DNA of 7,332 bases from NCBI GenBank assembly GCA_002426025.1, contig DINP01000090.1, forward strand, positions 1 to 7,332. Reading direction: 5' to 3'. The translations under genes and the position numbers were made by a program. Shown in pieces: positions 6,045 to 7,332 of the stretch. The notes under the pieces are model-generated. The model ran no database searches. It saw only the letters and a list, made by a program, of their open reading frames with translations, and had not been told where the DNA came from. This DNA is from Bacteroidales bacterium UBA5537. Lineage in GTDB: Bacteria > Bacteroidota > Bacteroidia > Bacteroidales > Lentimicrobiaceae. The first letter of the stretch is position 1. Each line of letters begins with the position of its first letter.

Positions 6045-6881
6045 ATGAATATGCAACAATACTCACCAAGGGGATTCAAGATGCTGCCCCCTGTGGTGAA
6101 AAACCTACTGATTATCAACGTGTTGTTTTACCTTGCCCAATTGAGTGTTGAGCAGGTATTTCACATTGATCTGGTTGACTACCTGGGAATGCATTATTAT
6201 GGATCGGCAAAATTCAATCCGGCTCAGCTTGTAACCTACATGTTTCTGCATGGCAGCATGTCGCATATTTTTTTCAATATGTTTGCCTTGTGGATGTTTG
6301 GCTACACCCTCGAGAATGTTTGGGGCGGCAAGCGTTTTCTGACGTATTATATGATTACCGGCATCGGAGCTGCCCTGGTACATATGTTTGTATTGTGGAT
6401 TTCAATTTCGGGTATTCAGGCTGATGCAACTGCGGTTATGCAGGCACCTGATCCTGCTGCATTTACCGGTTTTATTAATAGCCATTTCCCTGCTTTTAAA
6501 AGTCAGCTATACGAATTTCTGACAGCATGGAATGCCAATCCGACCAATCCTGAATATATCAACCAGGCTTCGTCGTATATGAACGACCTGATCAATATTC
6601 AGATGGATATTCCCACTGTTGGAGCCTCGGGCGCAGTATTTGGTATTTTACTGGCCTTTGGTATGATGTTCCCCAATTCTTTAATTTATCTCTACTTCTT
6701 CATCCCGATTAAGGCCAAATGGTTTGTAATTCTCTACGGCGCGGCTGAGCTTTATTTTGGTTTTGCTAACAATGCCGGTGACAATGTAGCCCACTTTGCC
6801 CACCTCGGGGGAATGATCTTTGGTTTTTTCCTGATCAGATACTGGAACAGGAAGCTTAACCGATTCAATAACTGGGATTAA
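6045..6881 (+). CDS. Rhomboid family intramembrane serine protease with long pre-catalytic loop
   Basis: A 278-residue polytopic membrane protein with the full rhomboid signature. FLHGSMSHIFFNMFALWMFG at 67-86 gives the HxxxN pair His74/Asn78 (oxyanion region). TVGASGAVFG at 191-200 carries the nucleophile Ser195. NVAHFAHLGGMIFG at 247-260 carries the catalytic His253. It should cleave membrane-embedded substrates near the outer face of the inner membrane; the substrate is unknown. Membrane segments are about 18-35, 62-88, 98-120, 192-209, 213-238 and 247-266. Between the third and fourth, roughly residues 121-190 form an unusually long, mostly polar loop. The start ATG 6045 has another ATG two codons later, so the first two residues are uncertain. 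It lies 12 bp after mutL and 11 bp before a second rhomboid gene, so it is almost surely co-transcribed with both. Confidence 0.95.
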   Translation: MNMQQYSPRGFKMLPPVVKNLLIINVLFYLAQLSVEQVFHIDLVDYLGMHYYGSAKFNPAQLVTYMFLHGSMSHIFFNMFALWMFGYTLENVWGGKRFLTYYMITGIGAALVHMFVLWISISGIQADATAVMQAPDPAAFTGFINSHFPAFKSQLYEFLTAWNANPTNPEYINQASSYMNDLINIQMDIPTVGASGAVFGILLAFGMMFPNSLIYLYFFIPIKAKWFVILYGAAELYFGFANNAGDNVAHFAHLGGMIFGFFLIRYWNRKLNRFNNWD

Positions 6882-6892
6882 TCAATATCAAC

Positions 6893-7332
6893 ATGTTTCA
6901 ACAGGTCTCTCTATTTGAGCGTATTAAAATATTCTTCAGCCGGCGCGATAATTTGTCAGGATTAATTCTGGTGAACATCGTTATCTGGCTGGTTACGATA
7001 TTGATACGCAATTTTGCATTCCTGTTTTCCAGTCCCGAATCGGCTTCGGATGGCAGCTACAAATTACAGCTAACCGACTGGCTGATGAATGCTTTTGCTG
7101 TTCCGGCCAACTTGAATGCGCTGATTGAGAAACCCTGGACACTGTTTTCCTACATGTTTTTGCATATGGATTTCTTCCATATTCTTTTTAACATGCTCTG
7201 GTTGTGGTGGTTCGGCGCTATTTTTATTCAGTACTTATCTCAACGCCAGTTACTGGGAACCTATTTTTTTGGTGGTTTGGCAGGCGCTTTGCTTTATGTA
7301 GCTGCCTATAATTTCTTTCCTGTTTTCAGTGT
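6893..7332 (+). CDS. Second rhomboid family protein (partial, C-terminus off right edge)
   Basis: The frame opens at ATG 6893 and remains open to the edge, 146 full codons. A short cytoplasmic N-terminus (MFQQVSLFERIKIFFSRRDN) precedes a membrane segment at about 21-44. An amphipathic stretch and the motif PWTLFSYMFLHMDFFHILFN (81-100) follow, with the HxxxN pair His96/Asn100, then WLWWFG and another membrane segment at about 119-140. The match to the neighbouring rhomboid is clear (TYMFLHGSMSHIFFNM against SYMFLHMDFFHILFNM), so the two are paralogues. The GASG serine and catalytic histidine would lie beyond the window, so activity cannot be judged. It starts 11 bp after the first rhomboid stop and continues the mutL operon. 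Confidence 0.9.
   Translation, partial: MFQQVSLFERIKIFFSRRDNLSGLILVNIVIWLVTILIRNFAFLFSSPESASDGSYKLQLTDWLMNAFAVPANLNALIEKPWTLFSYMFLHMDFFHILFNMLWLWWFGAIFIQYLSQRQLLGTYFFGGLAGALLYVAAYNFFPVFS

Overview
The window looks like chromosomal DNA from a member of the Bacteroidota, most likely Bacteroidales-like. Three things point there: the protein families (a DUF6580 membrane protein, a stand-alone GroES-like protein with the clade's typical insert, and a mutL-rhomboid-rhomboid gene order), the weak or absent Shine-Dalgarno sequences before most genes, and several matches to the Bacteroidota -7 promoter element TAnnTTTG in the intergenic regions. The assignment comes from recognised families, not from a database search. 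I see no tRNA, rRNA, CRISPR array, insertion sequence or phage gene.

Left block (1-2465, all on the minus strand, so read right to left): a lipoprotein amidohydrolase of the YtcJ/amidohydrolase_3 type, then, after 70 bp, a secreted TlpA-like thioredoxin, then a peroxiredoxin-like secreted thioredoxin-fold protein that leaves the left edge. The last two share an ATGA stop/start overlap and are almost certainly translationally coupled. All three products appear to be exported to the envelope.

Middle block (2466-3760): a 295-bp divergent intergenic region carries candidate promoters for both flanking genes and an unexplained imperfect hairpin. It is followed by a plus-strand DUF6580 membrane protein and a convergent minus-strand GroES-like protein. 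A strong, symmetric hairpin flanked by A and T runs lies between these two and probably terminates both.

Right block (3818-7332, plus strand): a tight operon of a small basic protein with one C-terminal membrane segment, mutL, a rhomboid protease and a second rhomboid protease cut by the right edge. Gaps are 20, 12 and 11 bp. Facing TAnnTTTG elements at 3797-3825 could drive the GroES-like gene and this operon divergently. MutL has an intact N-terminal ATPase, but its C-terminal domain lacks key residues of the zinc-dependent endonuclease motifs, so it may work as a matchmaker without nicking activity.

Most of the window is ordinary, well-conserved Bacteroidota core genome. I did not find a convincing new multi-gene system. 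The most interesting points are the altered MutL endonuclease site, the orphan GroES-like protein, the uncharacterised small protein that opens the mutL operon, and the structured element at 2571-2634.
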